Assembly (NCBI GenBank): GCA_965221375.1
Contig: OZ244883.1
Location: forward strand, 1,178,001-1,242,000
DNA length: 64,000 bases
Direction: 5' to 3'
Source: Poriferisulfidus sp965221375
GTDB lineage: Bacteria; Pseudomonadota; Gammaproteobacteria; Poriferisulfidales; Poriferisulfidaceae
Position 1 is the stretch's first letter. Each line of letters starts with the position of its first letter. Below, piece after piece: positions 42,425 to 51,584 of this stretch. A model generated the notes under the pieces. The model worked only from the letters and a program-made list of their open reading frames with translations, did no database searches and had not been told where the DNA came from. The translations under genes and the position numbers were made by a program.

Positions 42425-43144
42425 TCAGCTCACCACAGCGCGCACCCGCGCCAGATCTTCCGGAGTATCCACACCGGCGGGCGTACCGGCCGGCACTTCG
42501 TCCACATGAATTTTCAAACCCTGATGCAGCAGGCGCCATTGCTCCAAAGATTCCTGCTGCTCCTGCGGTGCGACCGGCATCTCGGCATACTGCTGCAGTC
42601 CTGCTCGTCGATAAGCATAAATTCCCAAATGGCGACAACATCTTTCCTGTAGTTCGCTTTGCGGATGGCGGCTGAAGCCGATCGCATAGTCATCCGCGTC
42701 CCTCCAGACTTTGACCACGTGCGAACGCTCCCAATCGCCGGCCTGTAGCGGTTCGCACAAGCTGGCCGCAAATGCCTCAGGCCGCGCCGCCAAATTGTGA
42801 GCCACGCGCGCCATTAATTCCGGCGGCAACAAAGGCTCATCGGCCTGCACGTTCACCACCACGGCCTCCTCGGGCCAATCCGTGTATTCCATCAGTTCAC
42901 CCAAACGCATTGTGCCGTTTGAATGCTCCGCTCGAGTCAACCAGACCGGAGCCCCGAAAGACTGTGCACATTCGACCACCGCCTCATCCCCAGCCGCAAT
43001 CGCTACCGCCACCGCTTGACTCTCACAAGCATGTTCATAGACCCACTGAAGCATCGGGCGTCCGGCAATCTCAAGCAGCGGTTTATTGGGCAGACGGGTC
43101 GAAGCGCTTCGTGCCGGAATCGCCACATAAAACGGCGCAGTCAT
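42425..43144 (-). CDS. kdsB: 3-deoxy-manno-octulosonate cytidylyltransferase (CMP-KDO synthetase)
   Basis: KdsB activates KDO with CTP for lipopolysaccharide inner core synthesis. It has 239 residues, slightly shorter than the usual 245-250. The nucleotide-binding motif is AIPARSASTRLPNKPLLEIAG, followed by VVNVQADEPLLPPELM and HLGIYAYRRAGL. The C-terminal EQWRLLHQGLKIHVDEVPAGTPAGVDTPEDL is typical. It overlaps ycaR by four bases. Confidence 0.96.
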   Translation of the reverse strand: MTAPFYVAIPARSASTRLPNKPLLEIAGRPMLQWVYEHACESQAVAVAIAAGDEAVVECAQSFGAPVWLTRAEHSNGTMRLGELMEYTDWPEEAVVVNVQADEPLLPPELMARVAHNLAARPEAFAASLCEPLQAGDWERSHVVKVWRDADDYAIGFSRHPQSELQERCCRHLGIYAYRRAGLQQYAEMPVAPQEQQESLEQWRLLHQGLKIHVDEVPAGTPAGVDTPEDLARVRAVVS

Positions 43145-43338
43145 GAGCGTTTGCGATACTCTTCATGCTCCTCGTCGCTCAGTTCGCGAGCCTCCTCCTC
43201 CAGGAGTACGGGAATATCTTCACGAATCGGATATGCCAGCCGCGCCGACAATGAAATCAACTCCTCGCGCTGGCGGTCGTACAGCAACGGCCCCTTGGTG
43301 ACCGGACAAACCAGAATATCAAGCAATTCAGGCTTCAT
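43141..43338 (-). CDS. ycaR: Trm112-family protein YcaR
   Basis: This 65-residue protein begins MKPELLDILVCPVTKGPL and has a second region AYPIREDIPVLLEEEA, as in YcaR. The family is usually a zinc-binding or structural partner protein, but only one of the usual cysteines is obvious. In gammaproteobacteria the gene always sits between lpxK and kdsB. Its start lies 11 bases inside the msbA-lpxK fusion. Confidence 0.9.
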   Translation of the reverse strand: MKPELLDILVCPVTKGPLLYDRQREELISLSARLAYPIREDIPVLLEEEARELSDEEHEEYRKRS

Positions 43339-46159
43339 GGGCAATGGCGCGAGTGCGCGGGGTCTGACGCAGGTGTTCCAGTATTTTATGGGATACCTCG
43401 GATTCCATGGTGACTTCCACTTCCAGCGAATACCACCGCCGATGGGCAAAACGGGCGCACTTCACCGCATCTTTCGGAGTCATGATGACTGCACGGCCAT
43501 CCTCAAAATCCACGTCCTCCAAGCGGAAGCGATGATGATCTTCAAAGATGTGCGGAATCGCATTAATGCCGGCGGCCGCCAGCGACTCCAAAAAACGATG
43601 CGGATTGCCGATGCCGCAGACCGCATGGACTTCCTGTCCGGCCAGATTTGATAACGGTTGCGTCGCACCATCGATCAAGGCGCGTAAATGCAGCACCTGC
43701 AGATCGAAGCGATGCTCCCCTGCTTTAGGGTTTTCTCCATGCACAAACACCCAGTCCGCATAACGCGCTCGACCCAATGGTTCCCGTAACGGCCCGGCCG
43801 GAAGACAAAAGCCATTGCCGTAACGCCGCTCACCATCCACTACCAGAATTTCCAACTGTCTTGGCAGGGCCAAATGCTGCAGACCGTCGTCCGACAAAAT
43901 AAGGTCTACCTGGTGTGCATCACACAAGGCCTGCGCGGCGGCCACCCGATCAGGTCCGGCAAAAACCGGGCATTCGGTCTGGACTGCCATCAACACCGCT
44001 TCCTCACCCACCTCGTCCGGGTCCGAGTGCGCCGTTACTTCGCACGGCCAAGTCGAGTTTGAACCCTGATAGCCTCGGCAAATAATTCCGACCGCCAGAT
44101 GATGGTGACGCAACTGTCGCGCCAGCCAGATCACCAGAGGGGTTTTGCCGGTGCCCCCCACGCTTAAATTGCCAATCACTGCAACCGGCACCGGTAACGC
44201 TTGGGGTGGATTAATCCAGCGTCGCCACAGGCGGCGCATCATCACGGCAAATTCATAACACCAGCTGAGGGGCAGCAACGGCCATACCCAGCGACTGCCC
44301 CGATACCAGACCGCTTCGGCCGCGCGTGTCGTCCAGGACTGATGCAGCGTACGTTCCTCCAACCGCAAGACGCCGCGCTGAGGGGTTTCCACTTTTTCGA
44401 TTTGAGCGGGCGACACCTGGAACTCTCGTCGATACAAACCGGCGTAGACGCCCTGTTGCGCCAGCAATTCCCGGTGGGTGCCCTGTTCCACAATTTCTCC
44501 ATGCTCCAGCACGATCAATCGATCCGCCCGTTCCACGGTCGACAACCGGTGGGCAATTACCAAAGTCGTCGACGTGCCCAGCATTTCATCCAACGCTTCC
44601 TGGACATAGCGTTCCGATTCGCTGTCGAGCGACGAGGTTGCCTCATCCAAAATCAAAATCGGCGCATGCTTGTATAACGCCCGAGCCAATGCCAGACGTT
44701 GGCGCTGACCACCGGACAACTGCACGCCCCCTTCCCCGATTACGGTCTCCACTCCCTGCGGCAGCCGATCCACGAATTCGTCCACATGCGCACAACGCAT
44801 GACCCGCTCTAGGTCCTGCGGGTGACCCGAATCGACTCCATAGGTGATGTTGTTCAGCAAGGTGTCGTTGAACAGCACTACGTTTTGGCCGACATAACTG
44901 ATCATGCCGCGCAAATCCTCCAACTTCAACTGTTCCACAGGAGTCCCATCGATACGAATTTCGCCGGCACTGGGCATATAAAAGCGCGGCAGCAAATTGG
45001 CCAGAGTCGATTTGCCGGCCCCGGAACGGCCCACCAGAGCCACGGTTTCGCCGCGGCGCACCGTGAAAGACACGTTATTCAGGGCATCACGTTCGGCATT
45101 TTGATAGCGCACACTGACTTGATCGAATTCAATGGAATCCGTCAACTCCGACTTGCTCAGGGTGCCGTGATCCTGCTCAATGGGAGCGTCCAACAACTGA
45201 AACACCTGTTGTCCGGCCGCAATGCTCTGCTGCAGCTGGGCATTGACCTGCACCAAATTGCGCGCCGGCGCCAACAGCATCAGCATGGCGAACATAAACG
45301 AGACGAAGCCGCCGACCGTAATCGTCTCCAGCATTCCCTGCAGGGTTACCAGATAAACAATCGCCGCCCACGCGATGCCCACCAGCAACATAATGGTGGA
45401 TGACATCAGCGCCGCGGCCTGCTCCGCACGTACCCGCCGCTGGCGAAAATTCTCGGTCGTGGCATCAAAGCGGGCCCGCTCCATTTCCTCCGCCTGAAAA
45501 ACCTTGACGATGCGATAACCCTGAATCGCCTCCTGCACGTCACGCACCGTATGACTCAGCGCCTCCATGGCACGGTGACTTAACTTGCGCACCCGTCGAT
45601 TGGTATTGGGAATCAGCCAAGCGAAAACCGGAGCGGAAGCCAGAAAGGCGAGGGTCAGAATCCAACTGACGTAGAACATCCACGCCAGCAGGCCCAACAC
45701 CGTCAGGGAGTCACGGATCAATATGGTCAGACCTTTGGATGCCGCATTGGCGACACCTTCGACATGGTGGGTGATGCGCGCCAGCAGGTCTCCCGATGCG
45801 GTGTGATCATGGACTTCCGCAGGAAAATTCAGCAGCCGGGTAAACATCTGCCGCCGCAAATCACGCACCAGCCGAGTGCCAATCTGGGCCATGCAGGAAG
45901 TGCTCACGTACGAGCCGACCGCACGCAACGCAAAAATACCGATCAGTGCGATCGGCATCCACTGGATTACTTCCGGCCGTTGCGCCAAAATCGCCTGATC
46001 CAAAATGGGCTCCATCAGGGCCGACAAGGCCGGACCGCTCACCGCCACCATCACCATGCCCACGATTGCCCACGCAAGGGTGACTGCCTGCCCCTGCAGG
46101 GCCAAATGCACAAGCCTGCGATAAATATCAGCGCCGGAGCGGCGCTCTATATGATCCAT
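43328..46159 (-). CDS. msbA-lpxK: MsbA-LpxK fusion: lipid A flippase ATPase joined to tetraacyldisaccharide 4'-kinase
   Basis: One uninterrupted frame of 943 residues carries two activities normally on neighbouring genes. Residues 1 to about 585 are an ABC exporter: six membrane segments, Walker A GRSGAGKST, signature LSGGQRQRLALARAL, Walker B ILILDEATSSLD and H-loop IAHRLST, as in MsbA, which flips lipid A core across the inner membrane. From about 600 on lies LpxK: AVIGNLSVGGTGKTPLVIWLA Walker motif, SDDGLQHLALPRQLEILVVDG and a C-terminal VIMTPKDAVKCARF. LpxK phosphorylates the 4' position of lipid A precursor on the cytoplasmic face. The linker (SPAQIEKVETPQRGVLRLEERTLHQSW) has no stop or frame change. 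It follows exbD by one base. Confidence 0.93.
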   Translation of the reverse strand: MDHIERRSGADIYRRLVHLALQGQAVTLAWAIVGMVMVAVSGPALSALMEPILDQAILAQRPEVIQWMPIALIGIFALRAVGSYVSTSCMAQIGTRLVRDLRRQMFTRLLNFPAEVHDHTASGDLLARITHHVEGVANAASKGLTILIRDSLTVLGLLAWMFYVSWILTLAFLASAPVFAWLIPNTNRRVRKLSHRAMEALSHTVRDVQEAIQGYRIVKVFQAEEMERARFDATTENFRQRRVRAEQAAALMSSTIMLLVGIAWAAIVYLVTLQGMLETITVGGFVSFMFAMLMLLAPARNLVQVNAQLQQSIAAGQQVFQLLDAPIEQDHGTLSKSELTDSIEFDQVSVRYQNAERDALNNVSFTVRRGETVALVGRSGAGKSTLANLLPRFYMPSAGEIRIDGTPVEQLKLEDLRGMISYVGQNVVLFNDTLLNNITYGVDSGHPQDLERVMRCAHVDEFVDRLPQGVETVIGEGGVQLSGGQRQRLALARALYKHAPILILDEATSSLDSESERYVQEALDEMLGTSTTLVIAHRLSTVERADRLIVLEHGEIVEQGTHRELLAQQGVYAGLYRREFQVSPAQIEKVETPQRGVLRLEERTLHQSWTTRAAEAVWYRGSRWVWPLLPLSWCYEFAVMMRRLWRRWINPPQALPVPVAVIGNLSVGGTGKTPLVIWLARQLRHHHLAVGIICRGYQGSNSTWPCEVTAHSDPDEVGEEAVLMAVQTECPVFAGPDRVAAAQALCDAHQVDLILSDDGLQHLALPRQLEILVVDGERRYGNGFCLPAGPLREPLGRARYADWVFVHGENPKAGEHRFDLQVLHLRALIDGATQPLSNLAGQEVHAVCGIGNPHRFLESLAAAGINAIPHIFEDHHRFRLEDVDFEDGRAVIMTPKDAVKCARFAHRRWYSLEVEVTMESEVSHKILEHLRQTPRTRAIAHEA

Positions 46160-46160
46160 C

Positions 46161-46568
46161 TCAGCGTTCGCTCAGTGTCGCGATATGCAGTTCCGAAATC
46201 CCCTGGGCTCGGGCTCGAGCCATCACTCGGGCGACTGCTTCATGAGGAGTCTGGGCATGGGCATGTACGAATACTTGTGCATCCGGCTGCATCTGCACCG
46301 CCGTGCGCAGACGCTGCTCCAGAAAGTCGTCATCGGGTGGCAGCAACTGGCCATTCAGATAAATGTCTCCCGAAGCATCAATTCCCAGATCAATTCGAGG
46401 ACCCGCCACGGCAGACTCGGCATCGGCACGAGGCAACTGTACATCCAGAAAATTAAGTTCACTAAACGTCGCCGTCAGCATAAAAAACAGCAACAACAAA
46501 AACACCACATCAATCAGCGGCGTCAACTGAATCTGGAGCGCATCTTCACGCGGGATGCGAAACTTCAT
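46161..46568 (-). CDS. exbD: ExbD/TolR-family biopolymer transport protein
   Basis: This 135-residue protein has one N-terminal membrane segment (QLTPLIDVVFLLLLFFMLTATF) carrying the conserved Asp that conducts protons in the ExbB-ExbD motor, and a periplasmic domain. It uses proton flow to energise outer-membrane transport or, as TolR, envelope constriction. It overlaps exbB by four bases. The placement upstream of msbA/lpxK is seen in other gammaproteobacteria; the partner protein (TonB or TolA) is not in this window. Confidence 0.92.
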   Translation of the reverse strand: MKFRIPREDALQIQLTPLIDVVFLLLLFFMLTATFSELNFLDVQLPRADAESAVAGPRIDLGIDASGDIYLNGQLLPPDDDFLEQRLRTAVQMQPDAQVFVHAHAQTPHEAVARVMARARAQGISELHIATLSER

Positions 46569-47182
46569 GACATCTGCTGCTCACGTTGCTGCAGCACATC
46601 CACCAATTGATGCGCCACCATTTCCATTCGACTGGTCAGTACCGCGACCCGGCGCTGAAAATGGCGATGGAACACCAGCGTCGGAATGGCCACCGCCAGA
46701 CCGGCAGCCGTTGTAATCAGCGCTTGACCAATCCCGCCGGCCAAATCCGCCGGCTTGCCAATGCCGACGACGGTAATTTGCTCAAAGACCACGACCAGGC
46801 CCCACACGGTCCCCAGCAGACCCAGTAACGGTGTGATCATCGCAATGGTTCCCAAAGTCCCCAGAAAATGTTCCAGGCCAATCGCCACTTGCCGACCCGT
46901 ATCTTCAATCGCCGCCTTGCGTTCTTCCAGGGTGCGCCACTGCGCACCCAATCCTGCCGCCAACACGCAGCCTAAAGCGGAGCTGTCACGCAGCACCGCG
47001 AGACGTTCGACATCCAAAGTTTCCGCCTGAATCCATGTCCGCACTTGCGGCAATAACCCTTCCGGCATCACATGCTGCGGACGCAACGCCCAGCTGCGCT
47101 CCAAAATAATGGCCAACGCCGCAATCGAACAAAGCAAAATGGGCGCCATCACCCAACCGCCGGCTTGCACCAATTCGAGCAT
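46565..47182 (-). CDS. exbB: ExbB/TolQ-family proton channel protein
   Basis: This 205-residue protein has three membrane segments and the MotA/TolQ/ExbB domain: LGTLGTIAMITPLLGLLGTVWGLVVVF and GGIGQALITTAAGLAVAIPTLVFH. The ATG at 47182 (MLELVQAGGWVMAPI) is chosen over an upstream ATG at 47239 that adds 19 unrelated residues. It forms the proton-driven motor with exbD and heads the operon exbB-exbD-msbA/lpxK-ycaR-kdsB-cbiX. It is divergent from the DUF2062 gene, with a short shared upstream region. Confidence 0.92.
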   Translation of the reverse strand: MLELVQAGGWVMAPILLCSIAALAIILERSWALRPQHVMPEGLLPQVRTWIQAETLDVERLAVLRDSSALGCVLAAGLGAQWRTLEERKAAIEDTGRQVAIGLEHFLGTLGTIAMITPLLGLLGTVWGLVVVFEQITVVGIGKPADLAGGIGQALITTAAGLAVAIPTLVFHRHFQRRVAVLTSRMEMVAHQLVDVLQQREQQMS

Positions 47183-47259
47183 GAACCGCAGGAAAATATT
47201 GATAAAACAAGGGTTGATATTGTAGAGTATGCGTAGCACGCAAAGCTGTACCCAGTCCC

Positions 47260-47805
47260 ATGGCGCGTAAGATTTTCAAAAAATGGTTTTCCCACCCGCG
47301 GATGCGCGAGCACCGGACGTTACAGCTGTTCGGAGCCCCCGCCTTGAAGGAAAATTTATGGCATCTGAACCGCCGCTCCGTTGCCCGGGCTTTCAGCATC
47401 GGCTTGTTCTGCGCCTTTCTGCCCATTCCCGGACAAATGGTCGTCGCCGCCGGACTGGCCATTCTGTTTGCTTCCAACTTACCAATCGCTCTCCTCATGG
47501 TGTGGACGACCAACCCGCTCACCATTCCCTTCATATTTGTTTCCTGTTATCTGGTGGGCGCCTGGATACTTGACATGCCCATGGAAGAAGCTCACCTGCA
47601 GTTTGAGTGGAGCTGGGCATGGTTCTCGGAAGAATTGACGCACATCGGCATTCCGCTTCTGACCGGCTCAATAATTTGCGGCGCCCTGGCAGCTGCCGTG
47701 GGTTATGTGAGTGTCCGACTTTACTGGCGCTGGTATGTCACCCGCGTCTGGCGAACCCGACACAAGCGCAAAGTCGACAAAATCATCCACGACATACTTG
47801 ATTGA
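47260..47805 (+). CDS. DUF2062 domain membrane protein
   Basis: This 181-residue protein matches DUF2062: a basic N-terminus (MARKIFKKWFSHPRMREHR), WHLNRRSVARAFSIGLFCAFLPIPGQMVVAAGLAILF, then TNPLTIPFIFVSCYLVGAWIL and a last membrane segment near 125-145. The C-terminus is again basic. The family is common in gammaproteobacteria, next to comEC/exbB/lpxK genes, and has no established function; an envelope role is only suggested by the location. Confidence 0.88.
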   Translation: MARKIFKKWFSHPRMREHRTLQLFGAPALKENLWHLNRRSVARAFSIGLFCAFLPIPGQMVVAAGLAILFASNLPIALLMVWTTNPLTIPFIFVSCYLVGAWILDMPMEEAHLQFEWSWAWFSEELTHIGIPLLTGSIICGALAAAVGYVSVRLYWRWYVTRVWRTRHKRKVDKIIHDILD

Positions 47806-47810
47806 CTTTT

Positions 47811-48458
47811 ATGGCCGCGTGCTACGGCGGAGTTCATGTTGCTCCCGCCCCGTCCTCCCAACAGCAGCGTCAACTACGGTCTTTAGCCAAATCTCTAAGT
47901 CAGTGCGTTCGCTGCGCCGAGACGTTCGCTGTGTGCGGGCATGCGCCCAACCCGGTCGCCCGACTGTCCAGTACCGCACGGATTTGCGTGTGTGGACAAG
48001 CCCCGGGGACGCGAGTGCACCGCACCCAAATCCCCTTCAATGACCGCTCTGGCGCACGGTTGCGCGATTGGCTCGATATCAGTGAATCCGACTTCTACGA
48101 TCCCCGGCGTGTCGCTATCGCGCCGATGGCGTTTTGCTTCCCCGGCCAAGATGCCCATGGAGGCGATCTGCCTCCTCCGGCACAGTGCGCCCAGCATTGG
48201 CGAGCACGATTATTCGCCGCCATGCCTCAAATTGAATTGCTGCTTCTGATCGGTCAGCACGCGCAACGCTGGCACTTGGGCAATCAGGATCGAAAAAGTG
48301 TCACGCTGAATGTGGCCGCCTGGCGGGATTTCCTGCCCGAGGGGAAAATCCCTCTGCCTCATCCCTCCTGGCGCAACAACGGCTGGCTGAAGCGCAACGC
48401 TTGGTTTGAAGAGGAACTGGTGCCTGTGCTACGAAAGCAAGTGCACGCCTTGTTGTGA
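47811..48458 (+). CDS. Uracil-DNA glycosylase family protein
   Basis: This protein of about 215 residues contains VCGQAPG as motif 1, then IPFNDRSGARLRDWLDI, VAIAPMAFCFPGQ, LLLIGQHAQRWHL and PLPHPSWRNNGWLKRNAWFE, where the HPS motif is the second active-site element. This pattern is that of a UDG-like family widespread in proteobacteria. The N-terminal CVRC plus further cysteines could ligate an Fe-S cluster as in family 4/5 enzymes. Uracil removal has not been shown for this subgroup to my knowledge. I start at ATG 47811; a TTG at 47802 overlaps the previous gene's stop. Confidence 0.75.
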   Translation: MAACYGGVHVAPAPSSQQQRQLRSLAKSLSQCVRCAETFAVCGHAPNPVARLSSTARICVCGQAPGTRVHRTQIPFNDRSGARLRDWLDISESDFYDPRRVAIAPMAFCFPGQDAHGGDLPPPAQCAQHWRARLFAAMPQIELLLLIGQHAQRWHLGNQDRKSVTLNVAAWRDFLPEGKIPLPHPSWRNNGWLKRNAWFEEELVPVLRKQVHALL

Positions 48459-48482
48459 AAGGCCCAAAGACTTAAAGCCTCT

Positions 48483-49160
48483 CTACCATTCTTGAATCGC
48501 CTGACCTTCGCGAAGGCGATAGCCTTTGCCCATTTCCTTCGCCAGTTGATCGTTGTGGGTCACCAAAACCAGTGCCAACTGGCGCTGGGCATTGAGTTCC
48601 AAAAGAAGATCGAAAACCTCACGCGCCGATTGCGGATCCAGATTGCCGGTCGGCTCGTCCGCCAAGACCACATCCGGATTCATCAACAGTGCCCGGCAAA
48701 TCGCCACACGTTGTCGTTCCCCTCCCGACAGCTCGCTCGGCAGATGCTGCAGACGTTTCCCCAACCCCACTTGCGCCAGTAACGATTCCGCCTTCTCGTA
48801 CGCTTGCGCCTCTCCGGCAATCAATCCCGGCATGGCGACGTTCTCCCGCGCCGTGAATTCCGGCAGCAAATGGTGCATCTGATACACAAACCCCAGATGC
48901 CGATTGCGCAGCCGCGCCATTTCTAAATCTCCCAAAGTCTCCAATTGCCGACCGCACATTTCCACATCGCCGGTGTCGGCACGGTCCAGGCCTGCCAGCA
49001 AATGCAGAAGTGTGCTCTTGCCGCTGCCGGAAGCTCCCATAATGGCCACACTGGTGCCGGCTTCGACCTGCAGATTCAATTGCCGCAACACATCGACGCG
49101 CAAGGCGCCCGTGCCAAACGACTTGGTCAGGTCACGGCACTGCAACACGCAATCATTCAT
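48483..49160 (-). CDS. lolD: Lipoprotein-releasing system ATP-binding protein LolD
   Basis: LolD is the ATPase that powers extraction of outer-membrane lipoproteins from the inner membrane. It has 225 residues. Walker A is GASGSGKST, the Lol-specific region is LGFVYQMHHLLPEFTARENVAMP, the signature is LSGGERQRVAICRALL and Walker B is VVLADEPTGNLD. It overlaps lolC by eight bases. Convergent with the UDG-like gene, 24 bases apart. Confidence 0.95.
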   Translation of the reverse strand: MNDCVLQCRDLTKSFGTGALRVDVLRQLNLQVEAGTSVAIMGASGSGKSTLLHLLAGLDRADTGDVEMCGRQLETLGDLEMARLRNRHLGFVYQMHHLLPEFTARENVAMPGLIAGEAQAYEKAESLLAQVGLGKRLQHLPSELSGGERQRVAICRALLMNPDVVLADEPTGNLDPQSAREVFDLLLELNAQRQLALVLVTHNDQLAKEMGKGYRLREGQAIQEW

Positions 49161-50400
49161 AACGCAGGGCCTCCGCCGGCATTACATTCAAGGCTTTGCG
49201 TGCCGGATAAAGTGCGGCAAGCAGCGCCAAAACGATTGAGGCACTGCCGGCGATTGCGACATCGCTCCAAGATAACAGCGAGGGAATTTCGCTGATGTAA
49301 TACACCTCGGGCGCGAACACCTTGAAATTGAATAGCTGCTCAATGGCGCCCACTACCACCTGCAGATTCAGGGACAACGCGACCCCGCCTGCAACTCCCA
49401 GCAAGGCCCCCACGACGCCGATGGCCATGCCTTGTAGGAGAAACACCGACAAGATATTTTGTCGGGTCATACCGAGTGTGCGCAACACCGCAATATCGGA
49501 ACGTTTCTCCAGGACCGTCATCAGCAATGCCGAGACAATATTGAATGCGGCCACCAGCACGATCAGCATCAACAGCAGAAACAACATGGTCTTCTCCATC
49601 TGCACGGCCTGGAAAAATCCACGATGCCGATCCGACCAATCCAAAACCCAGTAAATTCCCCGCATCTCATCGCGCAATTGATCTGCAATCCAAGGCGCCA
49701 AAAACAAGTCTTGAGTTCGCACTTTCAGGCCAGTAACCTCATTGGGCATGTCCAGCACCTGCGCCGCATCATCCAGGTGGATCAGCGCCAGGTTGCGGTC
49801 GTAACGGTGCATATCGAAACGAAAGATTCCCACGACTGTAAATCGCCGCAGGCGCGGCAGCATACCCGCCACCGTGCTGGCCACGCGCGGAGTCACCAGT
49901 GTGATTTGGTCACCGACTCGCGCGCTCAAATGCTGGGCCAATTCCTGGCCCAGAATGATGCCCCAAGACTTGGGAGCCAGGAAATTTAATTCGCCCTGGA
50001 CCATATGTTCAACCAGCCGCGAGGCCTGCGCTTCACGCACGGGCTCGATTCCCCGCAATCCCACCCCGCTGACGCGGGACCCATGAGTCAGCATCCCTTG
50101 CGCTTCAATGAAAGGCGCACTGGCAACAATATGCGGGTTTTTCTCTACATGCTCCGCCACCCCGGCCCAGTTCCGGAGATTCCCTCCGATGCTTGTGACT
50201 GTCAGGTGGGACACCATGCCCAAAAGACGATCACGTATTTCCGTATGAAAGCCGTTCATCACGGAAGTCACCGTAATGACCGCCGTCAACCCCAGAGCAA
50301 TCCCGAGCGTCGAGACCAGGGAGATAAAGGAAATAAAACGGTGCCGTTGCCGAGCACGCAAATAGCGCAAACCAACCAACCAGGTGACCGGAAGACTCAT
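49153..50400 (-). CDS. lolC: Lipoprotein-releasing permease LolC/LolE
   Basis: This 415-residue permease has four membrane segments: one at the N-terminus (FISLVSTLGIALGLTAVITVTSVMNGF) and three in the C-terminal half, the FtsX/MacB fold. A large periplasmic domain lies between. Only one permease gene is seen beside lolD, so the transporter may use a single LolC/E-type (LolF) subunit, or the second gene lies elsewhere. Its start overlaps the ccmI stop by four bases, so lolCD is attached to the ccm operon. Confidence 0.93.
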   Translation of the reverse strand: MSLPVTWLVGLRYLRARQRHRFISFISLVSTLGIALGLTAVITVTSVMNGFHTEIRDRLLGMVSHLTVTSIGGNLRNWAGVAEHVEKNPHIVASAPFIEAQGMLTHGSRVSGVGLRGIEPVREAQASRLVEHMVQGELNFLAPKSWGIILGQELAQHLSARVGDQITLVTPRVASTVAGMLPRLRRFTVVGIFRFDMHRYDRNLALIHLDDAAQVLDMPNEVTGLKVRTQDLFLAPWIADQLRDEMRGIYWVLDWSDRHRGFFQAVQMEKTMLFLLLMLIVLVAAFNIVSALLMTVLEKRSDIAVLRTLGMTRQNILSVFLLQGMAIGVVGALLGVAGGVALSLNLQVVVGAIEQLFNFKVFAPEVYYISEIPSLLSWSDVAIAGSASIVLALLAALYPARKALNVMPAEALRYE

Positions 50401-51584
50401 GGCACGCGCTGATCGATAACCACGGAAGCCTTGGCGCCTGCTTCGACTGCCAGCGGGTCACTCAATCCCATTAAATCACCGCTTTGAGGTTGCGCCAGAC
50501 CGCTGTCACTGATTCGCGCCTTGACGATGACTTGCGTAGCGGTGGACAGACGCATTTGCGGCATCATGGCGGAACTGTCATCCAGTGTCACCTGCACCGG
50601 CAAGTCATCGGCCTGTCCGCGCCAAATCGCCAATGGCATCGGAGGCCCTTCAGCGGCTGTCGCATACACAAACAAAGTCGCAGCCGGATCGAACGCCTCT
50701 TCCCATTCCGGCGCCAACGTCACGGACACCTCGACCGAAGGCGTGCTCACAGGCGTCTGGACGCCTTGAGCTTGCTCCAGCCAGGCCTGCACTGTCGAAC
50801 GTACTCCGGTCTCCTCCTCAGGCAACACCGCTAGCAGGCGTTGCCAGTAATCGATTGCCGCGTCGGTTCGCTCCTGCTGTTGGGACGCCCAACCGGCCAG
50901 CCACAAGGCTTCCAGGTGGTTCGGATCCAACACCAGCGCTTGCGCCAAATAGGCGATCGCCTGCTCAGAGAACCAGTCGCCATTGGCCACCGCCAGCGCA
51001 TCTGCCAATGCAACCAAAGCCGACGCATCGCCGTAATCCAAAAGCTCGTTTACCCGCGTCCAGGCCTCTACCGCCTCGGCTCCCCGACCATCGGATCGAT
51101 AAAAGTCGCCCAAATTCGCCCACGCCGTCGCATCATCGGGACGCTGTTCCACTTCGGCACGCAGGCGCTCAAGTACCAGTTCCACTTGCGTCTCGGCATC
51201 CGGCATTTCTTTCAGTACAACAATCCGCATCAATTCGCTGGACATCAAAAATGCCCCCAAACTTCCGACCACAATCACCGCCGCGACAACACCGGCCATC
51301 CACCGAGGAGCGGTGGATTGGCTTTCATTCGACTCCTCGCCTATTTGCTGCACATCCCCCAGCAGCCCGCGATCCAACTCGTCTTCCGCTTCTCCGTACA
51401 GTTCCGGCGCCAGCCAGCCGATCTCGACATCTTCCTGGAGTTCATCACGCCGTAATTCATAAGCATTGGCGAGGATTTCGTCCATCGGCTCGGTCGATTT
51501 CGAAACCCGTTTGCGCCACGGATAGATTGCAAAACCTACCGCCAATGCCAGCAGCAACAAGACCCCCAGCGCAAGCTCCCACAT
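50397..51584 (-). CDS. ccmI: Cytochrome c biogenesis protein CcmI
   Basis: CcmI binds apocytochrome c and passes it to the CcmFH heme lyase. It has 395 residues. A short N-terminal part has two membrane segments (MWELALGVLLLLALAVGFAI and VVAAVIVVGSLGAFL, about residues 1-20 and 100-120). TPR-like helices follow (WANLGDFYRSDGRGAEAVEAW and similar), and a C-terminal beta domain ends the protein. The ATG at 51584 overlaps the ccmH stop. A longer upstream frame would run through ccmH and was rejected. Confidence 0.9.
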   Translation of the reverse strand: MWELALGVLLLLALAVGFAIYPWRKRVSKSTEPMDEILANAYELRRDELQEDVEIGWLAPELYGEAEDELDRGLLGDVQQIGEESNESQSTAPRWMAGVVAAVIVVGSLGAFLMSSELMRIVVLKEMPDAETQVELVLERLRAEVEQRPDDATAWANLGDFYRSDGRGAEAVEAWTRVNELLDYGDASALVALADALAVANGDWFSEQAIAYLAQALVLDPNHLEALWLAGWASQQQERTDAAIDYWQRLLAVLPEEETGVRSTVQAWLEQAQGVQTPVSTPSVEVSVTLAPEWEEAFDPAATLFVYATAAEGPPMPLAIWRGQADDLPVQVTLDDSSAMMPQMRLSTATQVIVKARISDSGLAQPQSGDLMGLSDPLAVEAGAKASVVIDQRVP

